Source: Natronomonas aquatica
GTDB taxonomy: Archaea > Halobacteriota > Halobacteria > Halobacteriales > Haloarculaceae
Direction: 5' to 3'
Assembly (NCBI RefSeq): GCF_024449025.1
Contig: NZ_JAHLKM010000002.1
Span: 248,001 to 312,000, forward strand
Length of the DNA: 64,000 nt
Both the position numbers and the translations under genes were made by a program. This document shows, in pieces, positions 62,429 to 64,000 of the stretch. The notes under the pieces were generated by a model. That model searched no databases. It saw only the letters and a program-made list of their open reading frames with translations, and was not told the origin of the DNA. How positions within the stretch are numbered: the stretch's first letter is position 1; each line of letters begins with the position of its first letter.

Positions 62429-63397
62429 ATGAGCGAGTTCCCGGAATACGTCGACGTATCGTACACCGACGGGGAGGGCGAGTCCGCCGCCGACTACCCC
62501 GCGATCGAGGACAAAATCGAAAAGGCCATCGAGGTCGTTGCGACCGGCCTCGAGGAGTACGAAAACCCCGCGATCATGTGGACCGGCGGGAAGGATTCGA
62601 CGCTAACGCTGTATTTCGTCAAGGAGGTCGCCGAGCAGTACGGCTACGACCTCCCGCCCGCGGTCTTCATCGACCACTACCAGCACTTCGACGAACTGCT
62701 CGAGTTCGTCGACCGGTGGGCCGAGGAGTGGGACCTCGAGGTCATCTTCGCGCGCAACGAGGACGTCGGTGCCTACGTCGAGGAACACGGCCTCGAGCCC
62801 GGTGACGACATCCCCGTCGAGGAACTCGACGAGAACAACCGCCGTCACATTCGGGAAATCCTCGAATACGAGGAGGACACCTTCCCGTTCCTGCTGGATA
62901 CCTACGTCGGCAACCACCTGCTGAAGACGGTCGCGCTGAACAACACGTTGGAGGAACACGGCATCGACGGGATCATCTCGGGGATCCGCTGGGACGAACA
63001 GGAGGCCCGCGCCGAGGAGACCTTCTTCTCGCCGCGGCACGACCCCGACATCTATCCGCCCCACGACCGGATCCAGCCGATCCTGCAGTTCGACGAAGCC
63101 GACGTCTGGGACGCCTTCTGGTACTACGTCGTCCCCGAGACCGTCTCGGAGTACCCCGACGACGGCTACGTCCCGCAGGACTACGACGACCTGCCGAACG
63201 ACCTCACCCACGAGGACATCCCCGTCTCGCCGAAGTACTTCGCCGGCTTCCGGTCGCTGGGCAGCGAGATCTCGACCGAAAAGAGCGACGAGGCCCCCGC
63301 ATGGCTACAGGACTTAGAGAACACGACCGAACGTGCCGGTCGTGCCCAGGACAAAGAGGACCTGATGGAGCGGCTGCGGGACCTCGGTTACATGTAA
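62429..63397 (+). CDS. PAPS reductase/ATP sulfurylase CysD-like PP-loop protein
   Basis: The 322-residue protein has the PP-loop IMWTGGKDSTLTLYFVKEV near residue 55 and the blocks AVFIDHYQHFDELLEFVDRW, ISGIRWDEQEARAEETFFSPR and FDEADVWDAFWYYVV. It belongs to the phosphoadenosine-phosphosulfate reductase family, closest by eye to CysD-type adenylyltransferases. Sulfate activation or tRNA/cofactor thiolation are possible; no cys genes are nearby. ATG 62429 starts after an AT-rich promoter. Confidence 0.85.
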   Translation: MSEFPEYVDVSYTDGEGESAADYPAIEDKIEKAIEVVATGLEEYENPAIMWTGGKDSTLTLYFVKEVAEQYGYDLPPAVFIDHYQHFDELLEFVDRWAEEWDLEVIFARNEDVGAYVEEHGLEPGDDIPVEELDENNRRHIREILEYEEDTFPFLLDTYVGNHLLKTVALNNTLEEHGIDGIISGIRWDEQEARAEETFFSPRHDPDIYPPHDRIQPILQFDEADVWDAFWYYVVPETVSEYPDDGYVPQDYDDLPNDLTHEDIPVSPKYFAGFRSLGSEISTEKSDEAPAWLQDLENTTERAGRAQDKEDLMERLRDLGYM

Positions 63398-63464
63398 GCG
63401 ACACCCCCGGATGGAGAAACGACGTTGGTAAAGAGTTTTGTCCGGGTTCCCCCAAACGGGGGAC

Positions 63465-63803
63465 ATGACCGATTACACTGTCGAGTTCGTCGGGACCGGC
63501 GAGACGATCACGGTCGCCGATACGAGTACTATCCTCCAGCGCTGCATCGAGGAAGGGATCGCCCAGGAGTACTCCTGTCGCGTCGGGATGTGTCTGGCCT
63601 GTTCGGCCGAAATAATCGAAGGCGAGGTCACACAGCCGGCGGCCCGCGGGCTCACCGACGAAGAGCGGGAACGCTACGCTTTGACGTGTATGGCCCGCCC
63701 GCAGTCGGATCTGAAACTCGACCGCGGGAAGTACCCCCCGAGCATCGACGCCGACACCGCGGCCGACGACGGCGGCCCCGATCCGGCCGCAGCCGACGAC
63801 TGA
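63465..63803 (+). CDS. 2Fe-2S ferredoxin
   Basis: The 112-residue protein has the plant-type ferredoxin fold with ligands Cys38, Cys43, Cys46 (YSCRVGMCLACSAEI) and Cys75 (ALTCMARP). An acidic C-terminal tail of about 25 residues is typical of halophilic versions. It carries electrons, possibly to oxidoreductases in this or other pathways. The start at 63465 was preferred over a longer frame from 63438. Confidence 0.9.
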   Translation: MTDYTVEFVGTGETITVADTSTILQRCIEEGIAQEYSCRVGMCLACSAEIIEGEVTQPAARGLTDEERERYALTCMARPQSDLKLDRGKYPPSIDADTAADDGGPDPAAADD

Positions 63804-63892
63804 TACGGCTCGATCCCGGACCGATCGACGGCCGGCCGCCCGGCGCCTCGAAGTCCCAACCGCTATGAGACCCCGGCCGGTACCCCTCTCGT

Positions 63893-64000
63893 ATGGCCCT
63901 CGAGATCGGTCGCCGGCTCGTTCACGCCTCGGGGGCGACACTCCCCGCCGCGTATCTCATCGATACCCACGTTCTCGGGACGGGGCTTTTCACGTGGTCG
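63893..64000 (+). CDS. N-terminus of a dolichol kinase/CDP-diglyceride-like membrane protein (partial)
   Basis: Thirty-six codons are present before the window ends. The protein starts with EIGRRLVHASGATLPAAYLI, which resembles haloarchaeal proteins annotated as dolichol kinase or phosphatidate cytidylyltransferase-like. The identification rests on this short segment only. Confidence 0.5.
   Translation, partial: MALEIGRRLVHASGATLPAAYLIDTHVLGTGLFTWS

Overview
The window is a chromosomal segment of a halophilic archaeon (class Halobacteria); I cannot fix the genus from sequence alone. Four things support this. Base composition is GC-rich and the proteins are strongly acidic. The core genes are archaeal: proteasome beta subunit, DNA topoisomerase VI, ATP-dependent DNA ligase, GatD, and the archaeosine enzymes TgtA, ArcS and RaSEA. 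A bacterial-type gyrase, SAMP ubiquitin-like proteins, a CetZ tubulin and Tat lipoproteins are also typical of the group. Many genes have a TATA box about 25-35 bases before the start codon with no Shine-Dalgarno site, as expected for leaderless haloarchaeal transcripts. Coding density is high. I found no tRNA, rRNA, CRISPR array or intact insertion sequence.

Layout. 1-7.2 kb: purine genes (purC, purU, purS, purQ) among an Fe-alcohol dehydrogenase, a VOC protein, a zinc-ribbon protein and a PQQ-propeller lipoprotein. 7.2-20.3 kb: a MATE pump, the late archaeosine pathway (RaSEA, TgtA, ArcS), an aldehyde:ferredoxin oxidoreductase near a SAMP1-type MoaD protein, and a four-gene operon with a second MoaD/SAMP protein. 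20.3-28.4 kb: an enolase-superfamily dehydratase, gatD, then a patch with looser composition holding a divergent CetZ, a TRAM-domain membrane protein, a possible Tat-signal remnant, a haloacid dehalogenase and an AT-rich NTF2-like gene, followed by mobB and a small coiled-coil gene broken by two compensating frameshifts. 28.4-37.1 kb: HAD hydrolase, methyltransferase, sugar nucleotidyltransferase, MFS transporter, HTH-CBS regulator, psmB, DNA ligase and an MBL-fold protein. 37.1-45.3 kb: top6B-top6A divergent from gyrB-gyrA. 45.3-53.9 kb: a winged-helix regulator, a type II NADH dehydrogenase-like protein, nucleoside salvage (udp, cdd), a phosphohexomutase, a RAD55-like protein with a broken Walker A, pyrB-pyrI, a 22-residue membrane peptide, a TIM-barrel-like protein and a Nudix hydrolase. 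54-64 kb: small haloarchaeal proteins, nurA, an Ntn-type asparaginase, icd, a cupin, proS, a PAPS-reductase-family protein, a 2Fe-2S ferredoxin and the start of a possible dolichol-kinase-like gene.

How the genes work together. Several groups form pathways: IMP synthesis; G15 archaeosine modification of tRNA (insertion by TgtA, lysine addition by ArcS, radical conversion by RaSEA); molybdenum or tungsten cofactor supply (SAMP1, mobB) for the oxidoreductase; pyrimidine synthesis and salvage; and DNA topology. The observations most worth following are the duplicated start-stop-coupled mini-ORFs between purS and purQ, the CetZ/TRAM-membrane pair, the operon with two adjacent diglycine-terminal proteins, an internal duplication in a large topoisomerase VI-B insert, the double frameshift at 28.1-28.4 kb, and palindromic candidate operators before purS, an MFS transporter and an HTH-CBS regulator.
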